DNA from: ZC4RG25 sp041687075
GTDB taxonomy: Bacteria; Pseudomonadota; Alphaproteobacteria; Rhizobiales; Hyphomicrobiaceae
Direction: 5' to 3'
Length of the DNA stretch: 6,786 nucleotides
NCBI GenBank assembly: GCA_041687075.1
Contig: JAWLCO010000167.1
Span: 1 to 6,786 of the forward strand
Below, one piece after another: positions 1 to 6,346 of this stretch. A program made the translations under genes and the position numbers. Positions within the stretch are counted from its first letter, which is position 1. Every line of letters starts with the position of its first letter. Under the pieces are notes generated by a model. It saw only the letters and a program-made list of their open reading frames with translations, was not told the origin of the DNA and did no database searches.

Positions 1-597
1 ATGCTGGCCAAGCGCTGCTCCTACGCGCTGCACCTCGGCCTCACCGAAGCGGGCATGGGCTCCAAGGGCATCGTCGCCTCGTCGGCGGCCATGGGCATTC
101 TGCTGCAGAAGGGCATCGGCGACACGATCCGCTATTCGCTGACACCGGAGCCCGGCGGCGACCGCACGCTGGAAGTGCGCGCCGCGCAGGAGCTGCTGCA
201 GACGATGGGGCTGCGCACGTTCGTGCCGACGGTTGCCGCCTGCCCCGGCTGCGGACGCACGACCTCGACGGTGTTCCAGGAGCTGGCGCGCGACGTGCAG
301 GAGATGATCCGCGAGCGCATGCCGGAGTGGCGGGAGAGATATCCGGGCGTCGAGGCCCTCAATCTCGCCGTCATGGGCTGCATCGTGAACGGCCCCGGCG
401 AGTCGAAGCACGCCGACATCGGCATCTCACTCCCAGGCACCGGCGAGCAGCCCGCCGCACCGGTGTTCATCGACGGCAAGAAGGCCGTAACCCTCCGGGG
501 ACCGCAGATCGCGGAGGAGTTCAAGGCGATCGTCGAGGAATATATCGAGAAGCGGTTCGGGGCTGGTGCTCGCGACGGAAGGCGCGAGGCCGTCTAA
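1..597 (+). CDS. ispG: 4-hydroxy-3-methylbut-2-enyl diphosphate synthase (IspG/GcpE), C-terminal part
   Basis: Partial gene; the 5' end is outside the window. IspG is a cytosolic [4Fe-4S] enzyme that reductively converts 2-C-methyl-D-erythritol 2,4-cyclodiphosphate to HMBPP, the penultimate step of the MEP isoprenoid pathway. The 198 visible residues open with the end of the TIM barrel (KRCSYALHLGLTEAG near residue 4, then the GIGDTIRYSLT strand at 38-48). The C-terminal iron-sulfur domain follows. Its three expected cluster cysteines are present: C81 and C84 in the CPGCGRTT motif, and C127 in VMGCIVNGPGE. Glu134 of that motif is the expected fourth ligand. The family is usually about 370-430 residues, so roughly half is missing and the ATG at position 1 is almost certainly an internal methionine. 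The insertion between the two cysteine motifs (about residues 95-118) and the C-terminal extension match the longer alphaproteobacterial form. Nothing in the visible part is broken. Confidence 0.96.
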   Translation: MLAKRCSYALHLGLTEAGMGSKGIVASSAAMGILLQKGIGDTIRYSLTPEPGGDRTLEVRAAQELLQTMGLRTFVPTVAACPGCGRTTSTVFQELARDVQEMIRERMPEWRERYPGVEALNLAVMGCIVNGPGESKHADIGISLPGTGEQPAAPVFIDGKKAVTLRGPQIAEEFKAIVEEYIEKRFGAGARDGRREAV

Positions 598-632
598 TCT
601 GCGGAACACTCCTTAGAGCTGACGGTTCAATT

Positions 633-649
633 CGAACAACTCATGTTCG
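633..649. repeat. Small hairpin just upstream of the DUF2945-like gene
   Basis: The arms CGAACA (633-638) and TGTTCG (644-649) are perfectly complementary around a 5-base loop. The structure lies in the 59-bp gap after the ispG stop and ends 7 bases before the ATG at 657. A competing, weaker pairing exists between GTTC (625-628) and GAAC (634-637). No T-tract follows, so it is not a canonical intrinsic terminator. It could affect ribosome access to the next gene, or be chance. Confidence 0.3.
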
Positions 650-656
650 TGCGGCC

Positions 657-875
657 ATGACGAGAGCTTTCCGCCAAGGCAATTGCGTCGAATGGAACTG
701 GGGACCCGGCACCGGTCGGGGTCGCATCAGCGAGATTTTTCGCGAGAACGTGACGCGCACTATCAAGGGTAAACGCATCACGCGAAGAGCCAGCGTCGGG
801 GAGCCGGCCTACCTTATCGAGCAGGACGACGGAGACCGCGTGCTCAAGTCCCACAGTGAGCTGCGAAAGGTTTGA
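657..875 (+). CDS. Small DUF2945 / hypervariable Hva1-TUDOR-like protein
   Basis: A 72-residue basic protein, MTRAFRQGNCVEWN... to ...SELRKV. It follows the plan of the DUF2945 (Hva1_TUDOR) family: an opening FxxGxxVxWN strand (residues 5-14), a GxGxGxI turn (18-24), a basic stretch with KGKRITRRAS (37-46), the PAYLIEQDDGDRVLKS strand pair (50-65) and a terminal helix ending ELRKV. These small barrel proteins are widespread and mostly of unknown function. Reference members begin and end at comparable positions, so it looks complete. ATG at 657 is the only start matching the family beginning; the ATG at 643 is out of frame. No strong Shine-Dalgarno is visible and a small hairpin lies just upstream. 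The gene runs in the ispG direction 59 bp downstream of it and converges on cysK, with 17 bp between the two stops. Family assignment is from the pattern, not from a search. Confidence 0.72.
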   Translation: MTRAFRQGNCVEWNWGPGTGRGRISEIFRENVTRTIKGKRITRRASVGEPAYLIEQDDGDRVLKSHSELRKV

Positions 876-892
876 CCCGTTCACCGTTGCGG

Positions 893-1873
893 TCACAATT
901 CCTCAAACAACACCGTCGACAGATACCTCTCCGCGAACGACGGCACGATCGTCACGACGCGCTTGCCGGCCATCTCCGGCCGTTTGCCGATCTGAACCGC
1001 GGCCCAGATGGCTGCCCCGGAGGACAGGCCGACAGCGATGCCATCGAGGCGCGCGACCTTGCGTGCCATGTCGATGGCCGGCTGGTTTTCGACCGTGATG
1101 ATCTCGTCGATGAGCGACGTGTCCATGACCTCGGGGATGAAACCGGCGCCGATCCCCTGCAGCGGGTGCGGGCTGTGCGTGCCGCCCGACAGCACGGGAC
1201 TGAGCGCCGGCTCGACGGCGACCATCCGCAGCTCAGGGCGCCTCGGCTTCAGCACCTGAGCGCAGCCCGTGAACGTGCCGCCCGTGCCGATGCCGGACAC
1301 GATCACGTCCACCTCGCCGTTCGTGTCGCGCCAGATTTCTTCTGCGGTGGTCCGCCGGTGGATCTCAGGGTTTGCCGGGTTGGTGAACTGGCTTGGCATG
1401 ACCGAGTTCGGATTTTCTTTCAGCAACTCCTCGGCGCGCGCGATGGCGCCATTCATGCCCTTTTCCCGCGGCGTCAGCTCCACCTCGGCACCGAGGTATG
1501 CCAGCATCTTTTGCCGCTCGATCGACATGGATTCCGGCATCGTCAGGATCAGCCGGTAACCCCGCGCCGCCGCGGCGAAGGCGAGTGCGATACCGGTATT
1601 GCCGGAAGTCGGCTCGACGAGTGTGGTGTCCGGCCCGATCTTCCCCTGCTTCTCCAAGTCGAGGATCATGGCGACGCCGATGCGGTCCTTCACGCTCGCA
1701 AGCGGATTGAAGAACTCGAGCTTCAGCACGAGGTCGGCCGCCACGCCCTCCTCGGCACTGAGTCGCGGCGCCCGCACAAGCGGCGTGTTGCCGATCGTTT
1801 CGATGATGCTGTCATAAATTCGCCCCCGGCCCGGCGGGTCGAAATGAGGTTCTCGTTTGGTCTGCTGCTGCAT
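893..1873 (-). CDS. cysK: Cysteine synthase A (O-acetylserine sulfhydrylase)
   Basis: A 326-residue PLP enzyme that makes L-cysteine from O-acetyl-L-serine and sulfide in the cytosol. The fold-type II signatures are present in order: IGNTPLV (27-33); FFNPLASVKDR with Lys62 as the PLP Schiff-base lysine; the substrate-binding loop PTSGNTG (88-94); MPESMSIERQK (112-122); QFTNPANP (162-169); the phosphate-binding loop GTGGT (196-200); QGIGAGFIP (239-247); and GLSSG (282-286), whose serine contacts the PLP ring nitrogen. The length is typical for CysK (about 310-330). It lacks the C-terminal CBS domains of cystathionine beta-synthase and is longer than most CysM. The start at 1873 is preceded by a modest AAGAGA ribosome-binding site. 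A 164-bp gap separates it from the upstream membrane-protein gene on the same strand, so it probably has its own promoter. Reading-frame integrity is complete. Confidence 0.95.
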   Translation of the reverse strand: MQQQTKREPHFDPPGRGRIYDSIIETIGNTPLVRAPRLSAEEGVAADLVLKLEFFNPLASVKDRIGVAMILDLEKQGKIGPDTTLVEPTSGNTGIALAFAAAARGYRLILTMPESMSIERQKMLAYLGAEVELTPREKGMNGAIARAEELLKENPNSVMPSQFTNPANPEIHRRTTAEEIWRDTNGEVDVIVSGIGTGGTFTGCAQVLKPRRPELRMVAVEPALSPVLSGGTHSPHPLQGIGAGFIPEVMDTSLIDEIITVENQPAIDMARKVARLDGIAVGLSSGAAIWAAVQIGKRPEMAGKRVVTIVPSFAERYLSTVLFEEL

Positions 1874-1942
1874 GATCTCTTAGCTCATCCAACCATATCC
1901 ATGTGGAACGCTGGCGGAATGGAAAGCCGCAACACACCGCTC

Positions 1943-1980
1943 CCGTTCCCCGCCGCCACGCACCATTGCAACGGGAACGG
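1943..1980. repeat. Inverted repeat upstream of cysK
   Basis: The arms CCGTTCCC (1943-1950) and GGGAACGG (1973-1980) are perfect complements separated by 22 bases. The repeat lies in the 164-bp gap between the end of the membrane-protein gene and the cysK start, both on the minus strand. There is no U-tract on either side, so a rho-independent terminator is not supported. It could be a weak terminator hairpin for the upstream gene, an operator for cysK, or chance in GC-rich DNA. Confidence 0.3.
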
Positions 1981-2037
1981 CGCTGGAGCGATCGTGCGGC
2001 GCTTTTCGCATAGAGATAGGGAGGGGACAGCAGTCGG

Positions 2038-2904
2038 CTAGAGCTTCACAACGAGTTCTCCGGACCACTCCTCCGCCAATTGGGCAGCAATCTCCTGCCC
2101 TTCCTGCTGCCAGCGCTGGCCGGCATCGCCATCGCCGAACCCTGAACCACCAGGATCATCCGGCTTGAACGTCTCCTGCCATACGTCATCCCATTGCCGC
2201 AGGCGCGCGAGCAGCGCATCGGAAAACCCGAGTGCGGCAGGGTCGACGTTATCGCCCGTTTCGTCGTCCCACGTCGGCCAACATCCGTATTCCGGCGCGA
2301 GGCGGAGACGGTCAGGGAGAAGCTTGAAAAACTCGTCCGCAGGCCCGACCTCGCCAGCTCCCTCACTGCTGCTCCAGGCGCCGGACTTGGCACTGCGAGG
2401 CATCCGCACGAACCAGTTCGCCCACAGCGCTGCAGTTACCGCGCTTATCACCAGCGGCTCGACGAGCCACGAGAAGCGGCCGAGATCGACGGGCCAGGGC
2501 CAGTACGAGAGCACGCCCTGCGCCTGCGCGTGCACTACAAAGGCGAATGCCGCAAGGTAGATCACATACGCATTCTGAGTCTGGTTCCGGCCTTGCTGCT
2601 CCTCAACCGACTCGGAGGGCAGGGCCTTTCGCGCCCAGAGCAGATAGCCGCCCTGAACGATCGCATTCGCAGCAAAAAACACGGTTGCCCACGGGCTGAG
2701 CGTCATCAGCGCGAGGCCGCTGGCGAACGTCAGGCATCCGCCCAGGGTCAGCACGCGCGATCGCAACCTCTCTTTCGCGCTAGTCTTCTCGAGCGTAATC
2801 GCCTGCAGCACGACATCGAGCAGGCTGTCCATCGCCATGCGCCTGAGCACGACGACTCCGGCAAAGACATAGAAGGCGCCAATGGCGACCGCGATCCATT
2901 TCAT
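2038..2904 (-). CDS. Uncharacterised five-helix membrane protein with acidic Trp-rich C-terminal domain
   Basis: Function not recognised. With the start at 2904 the protein has 288 residues. Five hydrophobic segments are visible at about 3-20, 52-70, 72-90, 112-132 and 147-166, so it is an inner-membrane protein; the loop at about 92-111 is polar. A linker rich in Ser, Gly and Glu (168-190) leads to a soluble, acidic domain (about 191-288). That domain contains RLAPEYGCWPTWDDETGDNVDP (201-222), an RLRQWDDVWQETF helix (234-246), DDPGGSGF (249-256) and a final amphipathic helix ending EEWSGEL. A similar YGCWPxW...NVDP pattern is known to me from small stand-alone bacterial hypothetical proteins, which suggests a domain fusion; this is recall, not a search result. 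Start choice: the frame is open to 3036, but ATG 2904 begins the first helix directly and has GGAGG (2910-2914) five bases upstream. It is divergent from the acyl-CoA ligase. Confidence 0.75.
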   Translation of the reverse strand: MKWIAVAIGAFYVFAGVVVLRRMAMDSLLDVVLQAITLEKTSAKERLRSRVLTLGGCLTFASGLALMTLSPWATVFFAANAIVQGGYLLWARKALPSESVEEQQGRNQTQNAYVIYLAAFAFVVHAQAQGVLSYWPWPVDLGRFSWLVEPLVISAVTAALWANWFVRMPRSAKSGAWSSSEGAGEVGPADEFFKLLPDRLRLAPEYGCWPTWDDETGDNVDPAALGFSDALLARLRQWDDVWQETFKPDDPGGSGFGDGDAGQRWQQEGQEIAAQLAEEWSGELVVKL

Positions 2905-2937
2905 TCCACCCTCCCCCAGCGAGCCCCGCACTCTAGA

Positions 2938-2948
2938 CTGACGGTCAG
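2938..2948. promoter_or_regulatory. Palindrome CTGACGGTCAG between divergent genes, possible operator
   Basis: Two perfect 5-bp half-sites, CTGAC and GTCAG, flank a single central G. The site lies in the 158-bp divergent intergenic region, 34 bp upstream of the membrane-protein start (2904) and 114 bp upstream of the ligase start (3063). Short dyads of this kind are typical of dimeric helix-turn-helix repressors, including TetR-type regulators of fatty-acid genes. No regulator gene is in the window. No convincing -35/-10 pair was found in either direction, so the role is inferred only from position and symmetry. Confidence 0.3.
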
Positions 2949-3062
2949 CTTGCGTGCAGCACTTATCCCGCAGCGTGTTGTCCGCCAGCGGATTGCATGC
3001 TGGACCACGTCCCACTAGCCTCGTCCGGGTGCCCACTCATGTGCGGAGCAGATGAACTCGCG

Positions 3063-4577
3063 ATGAACCTTTCGCTGACGCTCCAGACCGTGGCGCGGTA
3101 CGTGCCTGACCGGCCCGCCATCACCTCCGGCCACGAAAACCTCACCTACGCCCGGTTCGAGCACCAGGCGGCGGCCATAGCCGGCGCGCTGCTCGGACGG
3201 CACGGGCTGAAACCGGGTGAGCGCGTCGGCATCGTCATGGAGAATTGCGGGGAGTTCTTGCCCGTTCTCTACGGCATCTGGCGTGCGGGGCTTGCCGCCG
3301 TGCCGATCAACGCCAAGCTGCACCCGAAAGAGCTCGCCTGGATTCTGGCCGACAGCGAAGCCCGCCTCGTGATCGCGACGCCCGAGCTGGCCGACCGCAT
3401 GACGGCACAATCGGGCGAGTCCTGGCCGACGATCATCGCCACCGGCTCGCGCGATCATGCGGCGCTGCTCGAGGGAGAGCCGGTCACGCGCGTGCCGGGC
3501 GGGCCGGAGGACGAGGCATGGCTCTTCTACACGAGCGGCACCACCGGGCGGCCCAAGGGCGCGGTGCTGACCCACCGCAACCTGCTCTTCATGATCCACA
3601 CCTACACGGCGGACATCGACTTCATCGGACCACAGGACACGATGGTTCACGCCGCGCCACTGTCCCACGGCGCCGGCCTCTACGGCCTCGCCCATGTGGC
3701 GCACGGCTCGCACAACGTCGTGCTCGGAGGGGCCTTCGATCCGGAGCGCGTGCTGGCGGCGTTCACCGCGTTCCGGAATGTCAGCCTGTGGGCGGCTCCG
3801 ACCATGATCGTGCGGCTCATCAATCATCCGCGCGTCGGCAGCGCTGACACCAGCGGGCTGAAGACGATCGTCTACGGCGGCGCGCCCATGTATCTGGCCG
3901 ACCTGAAGCGCGCCATCGAGCTGTTCGGACCGAAGTTCTTCCAGGTCTACGGCCAGGGCGAGAGCCCGATGACCATCACCGGCCTGACGAAAGCCATGCA
4001 TGCCGATGCCGCCCATCCCGACTACGAGGCGCGCCTGTCCAGCACCGGCGTGGCGCGCACCGGCGTCGCTTTCCGCATCGTCGACCCGGACGGGCACGAC
4101 CTGCCGCCCGGCGAAATCGGCGAGGTCATCACCCGCAGCGACTGCGTCATGCAGGGCTACTGGAACAACCCCGAAGCCAACGCGAAATCGCTACGCGACG
4201 GCTGGCTGTGGACGGGCGACCTCGGCAGCGTGGACGATGCAGGCTTTCTAACGCTGAAAGACCGCTCCAAGGACCTCATCATCTCCGGCGGCACCAACAT
4301 CTACCCGCGCGAGATCGAGGAAGTCCTTCTGACCCACCCCGACGTGCTCGAATGCGCCGTCATCGGCCGCCCGCATGCCGAGTGGGGCGAGGAGGTCGTC
4401 GCCTTCGTCGTCGCGCGGGAGGGCGGCAAGGCGACGGCGGAGGCTCTGGATGCGCTGTGCCTCGACAACATCGCGCGCTTCAAGCGGCCGAAGGCGTATC
4501 GGTTCGTGGAGGCGTTGCCGAAGAATAACTACGGGAAGGTGTTGAAGACGGAGTTGAGGGGGTGGCCCCGAGATTAG
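3063..4577 (+). CDS. AMP-forming acyl-CoA synthetase (fatty acid/carboxylic acid-CoA ligase)
   Basis: A 504-residue member of the adenylate-forming (ANL) superfamily. It activates a carboxylic acid with ATP to an acyl-adenylate, then transfers the acyl group to coenzyme A. The core motifs are present in order: the P-loop YTSGTTGRPKG (156-166), VYGGAP (270-275), YGQGE (296-300), WTGD (383-386), the hinge region RSKDLIISGGTNIYPREIEE (401-420), and the catalytic lysine Lys492 in KNNYGKVLK near the C-terminus. The length (about 500) fits a complete single-domain ligase without a carrier domain. Overall it resembles long-/medium-chain fatty-acid or aromatic-acid CoA ligases; the substrate cannot be read from sequence, so no symbol is given. 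Start choice: in-frame ATGs also exist at 2997 and 3039. 3063 is preferred because MNLSLTLQTVARYVPDRPAI aligns with the usual family N-terminus. GGAG at 3045-3048 is 14 bases upstream, rather far, so 3039 remains possible. It is divergent from the membrane-protein gene. Confidence 0.92.
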   Translation: MNLSLTLQTVARYVPDRPAITSGHENLTYARFEHQAAAIAGALLGRHGLKPGERVGIVMENCGEFLPVLYGIWRAGLAAVPINAKLHPKELAWILADSEARLVIATPELADRMTAQSGESWPTIIATGSRDHAALLEGEPVTRVPGGPEDEAWLFYTSGTTGRPKGAVLTHRNLLFMIHTYTADIDFIGPQDTMVHAAPLSHGAGLYGLAHVAHGSHNVVLGGAFDPERVLAAFTAFRNVSLWAAPTMIVRLINHPRVGSADTSGLKTIVYGGAPMYLADLKRAIELFGPKFFQVYGQGESPMTITGLTKAMHADAAHPDYEARLSSTGVARTGVAFRIVDPDGHDLPPGEIGEVITRSDCVMQGYWNNPEANAKSLRDGWLWTGDLGSVDDAGFLTLKDRSKDLIISGGTNIYPREIEEVLLTHPDVLECAVIGRPHAEWGEEVVAFVVAREGGKATAEALDALCLDNIARFKRPKAYRFVEALPKNNYGKVLKTELRGWPRD

Positions 4578-4587
4578 CAATTTCGTA

Positions 4588-4596
4588 TGCTACAAT
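4588..4596 (+). promoter_or_regulatory. Extended -10 promoter for the P-loop ATPase gene
   Basis: TGC followed by TACAAT (4591-4596) matches an extended -10 element (TGn plus a one-mismatch TATAAT). It sits 11 bp after the acyl-CoA ligase stop and 36 bp before the ATPase ATG. Transcription would begin near 4603, giving a leader of about 30 bases. No good -35 lies 17-18 bp upstream, which fits the extended -10 class. It implies that the ATPase gene does not rely on the upstream ligase promoter. Confidence 0.42.
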
Positions 4597-4632
4597 CTGC
4601 CGCAAGAAGTCTCCCTCCTGACTAGCATTCCG

Positions 4633-6291
4633 ATGAAGAAAAAAGCCGCGAACCCAATTATTTTCAAGTCCGGATTGAGCCTTGGCCAGAACTCAGCCGA
4701 AGCTGATGATGAGTTCCTGTTTGACTGCTTCGTTGAGCTCGACACTCACAGGCTCTTGGCCGACCTCGACTCGCCAAAGATGATTCTAGCTGGTCGCACC
4801 GGCGCAGGCAAAACAGCCATCATTAGGTGGGTTGGCCGGAACAACGCAAGAGCAACGGAAATTGATCCATTCGAGGTGTCGTTGAATTATGTGTCAAATT
4901 CCGATATTATCCGGTTTCTCCACGCCGTGGGGGCCGACCTGGATCTCCTATTTCAAATTCTCTGGAAGCACATATTGTGCATAGAATTTATTCGAATTAG
5001 ATATGACGTGATCGATGCAGCCAAATGGTCTTATGTCTTTAGCAGAATCGCAGACTCCTTCGGTTGGAATCCTAGAAGGCAAGCGGCTTTGCGATACTTG
5101 CGCGAGTATGATGGAAAGTTATGGCTAACGCTGGATGAAAACATCAAAGAAATTACGGAAAAATTTAACAGAAAACTGCTTGCGGAGTTTGAGGCAGACT
5201 ATAAGAAGTTGAAATCAAAAGTTAATTATGATCGGGGCGTAAGTCGGGAGAAACGAGCTGAAATCATAGCTCGATGCAGAAAAATCATAACGCCTGATCA
5301 GCTCGCCGATTTAGCTAAGTTGATCGAATTGCTAGCTGATGACACTCCCAAAGACTCGGGAGCAAAATATTATTTGCTGCTGGACAAATTAGACGAAAAA
5401 TGGGTCGACGATCAACTGCGCTTTAGACTAATTAGAGCGCTAATTGAGTCTCTCCGTTCTTTCCGAAAAATCAGAAGCCTTAAACTGGTCGTTGCTCTTA
5501 GGACTGATGTCCTCGAGCGAGTTGTTATGGAGACAAGCGACCTTGGGTTCCAACGAGAAAAATACGACGATTATGTGGTGCCTCTCGAATGGCGGAAGGA
5601 GGAACTTAGGCTTTTCATATCAAAGCGAATATCGACCCTGGTGAAGAGGAAGTATGCTGGGCGTGATCTGGGTTTTTCGGAGCTCTTTTGTCGAAAAGTT
5701 GAGGGCGCTGACCCGTTTGACTACATTTGTGAGCGGACGCTGAACCGACCTCGTGACGTTTTGGCATTCTGCAATCTTTGCTTGCGATTTGCTGTTGGGA
5801 GCCAGGAGGTTTCGGCGAAACATATAAAGGAGGCGGAGCGCGAGTATTCGAGGGTTCGGCATCAAGCGCTTGTAGATGAGTGGAGGAGCGCATTTCCAAC
5901 GCTCCCTATATTGCTGCATTTTATCGCGAGCAACGGCGCAAAAGTGGAGCTGGGGAAAATAGCCACTCGTCAAGTTATCGAAGACCTCGTGGTGAAGATT
6001 TGGGGTGATGAAAGTTTGAAAGTGGATCCGTTGTACAAATCAGCAGAGACGGTTGCGAACACGCAGCAAGTAAATGCCATTTTGGATTTCGCGAGACAGG
6101 CAGTATCTATTCTATATAGGGTTGGCGCGGTGGGAGTTAAGCTGAAGCCAACGGACAAGCTGATTTACGCACACAGAGATACTCCAATAATTCCAGAATC
6201 TCTCCTTTCGGAGAAGACCCAGATTAGGCTTCATCCGATGCTGCATCGAGCGCTTAATGTTGGTGGTGCTGCCGTGGAAGCCGCCGATTGA
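4633..6291 (+). CDS. P-loop ATPase resembling the Sll1717 family
   Basis: A 552-residue predicted cytoplasmic ATPase. The N-terminal block GQNSAEADDEFLFDCF (18-33) is followed by Walker A, GRTGAGKT (54-61), with Lys60 and Thr61 as nucleotide-binding residues. A Lys/Glu-rich, probably helical insert (about 165-235) precedes Walker B, YYLLLDKLDEKW (246-257), with Asp251, Asp254 and Glu255. VVALRTDVLERV (286-297) resembles a sensor-1/arginine segment, and RTLNRPRDVLAFCN (368-381) a sensor-2-like helix. The C-terminal 140 residues look alpha-helical and end with IRLHPMLHRAL (531-541). This order matches what I recall of 'P-loop ATPase, Sll1717 family' proteins, related to STAND/KAP-like NTPases, whose cellular role is not established. 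The gene is strikingly AT-rich against its neighbours: 23 of 60 bases at 4861-4920 are G/C, versus 42 of 60 at 3721-3780 in the ligase. This supports horizontal acquisition. No clear Shine-Dalgarno precedes ATG 4633. No partner gene is adjacent. Confidence 0.82.
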   Translation: MKKKAANPIIFKSGLSLGQNSAEADDEFLFDCFVELDTHRLLADLDSPKMILAGRTGAGKTAIIRWVGRNNARATEIDPFEVSLNYVSNSDIIRFLHAVGADLDLLFQILWKHILCIEFIRIRYDVIDAAKWSYVFSRIADSFGWNPRRQAALRYLREYDGKLWLTLDENIKEITEKFNRKLLAEFEADYKKLKSKVNYDRGVSREKRAEIIARCRKIITPDQLADLAKLIELLADDTPKDSGAKYYLLLDKLDEKWVDDQLRFRLIRALIESLRSFRKIRSLKLVVALRTDVLERVVMETSDLGFQREKYDDYVVPLEWRKEELRLFISKRISTLVKRKYAGRDLGFSELFCRKVEGADPFDYICERTLNRPRDVLAFCNLCLRFAVGSQEVSAKHIKEAEREYSRVRHQALVDEWRSAFPTLPILLHFIASNGAKVELGKIATRQVIEDLVVKIWGDESLKVDPLYKSAETVANTQQVNAILDFARQAVSILYRVGAVGVKLKPTDKLIYAHRDTPIIPESLLSEKTQIRLHPMLHRALNVGGAAVEAAD

Positions 6292-6323
6292 ATGTTTAAC
6301 TACCCAGAAAACTTCCAATAACC

Positions 6324-6346
6324 CGACCCGGAACTCCCACGGGTCG
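6324..6346. repeat. Perfect 7-bp inverted repeat at the end of the SnoaL-like remnant
   Basis: The arms CGACCCG (6324-6330) and CGGGTCG (6340-6346) surround a 9-base loop. The repeat sits 33 bp after the ATPase stop, exactly where recognisable SnoaL/NTF2-like coding sequence on the minus strand ends. It could form a hairpin in ATPase mRNA, but no T-tract follows on either strand, so a classic intrinsic terminator is not supported. Confidence 0.35.

Noticed and set aside
1..3. ATG at the first base as the true start of ispG
   Set aside because: The visible protein begins inside the known fold and lacks most of the TIM barrel, so the ATG is an internal methionine at the window edge.
872..2041. 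A 389-codon plus-strand open frame antisense to cysK
   Set aside because: It overlaps a gene with all cysteine synthase motifs, and its translation is Arg/His/Asp-rich low-complexity sequence typical of antisense frames in GC-rich DNA.
2194..3018. A 274-codon plus-strand open frame opposite the membrane-protein gene
   Set aside because: The translation is Arg/His/Gln-rich without domains, while the minus strand gives coherent transmembrane helices and a strong ribosome-binding site.
2905..3036. A 44-codon N-terminal extension of the membrane protein
   Set aside because: The extension is polar with no resemblance to a signal sequence, and the ATG at 2904 has GGAGG at 5-base spacing directly before the first hydrophobic helix.
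3015..4097. A 360-codon minus-strand open frame opposite the acyl-CoA ligase
   Set aside because: It lies wholly opposite a well-supported ligase and has no recognisable domain; it is a GC-rich shadow frame.
4570..6330. Attachment-site or target-site direct repeats flanking the ATPase gene
   Set aside because: I compared the two edges by eye and found only a few scattered matching bases, with no tRNA end, integrase or transposase nearby.
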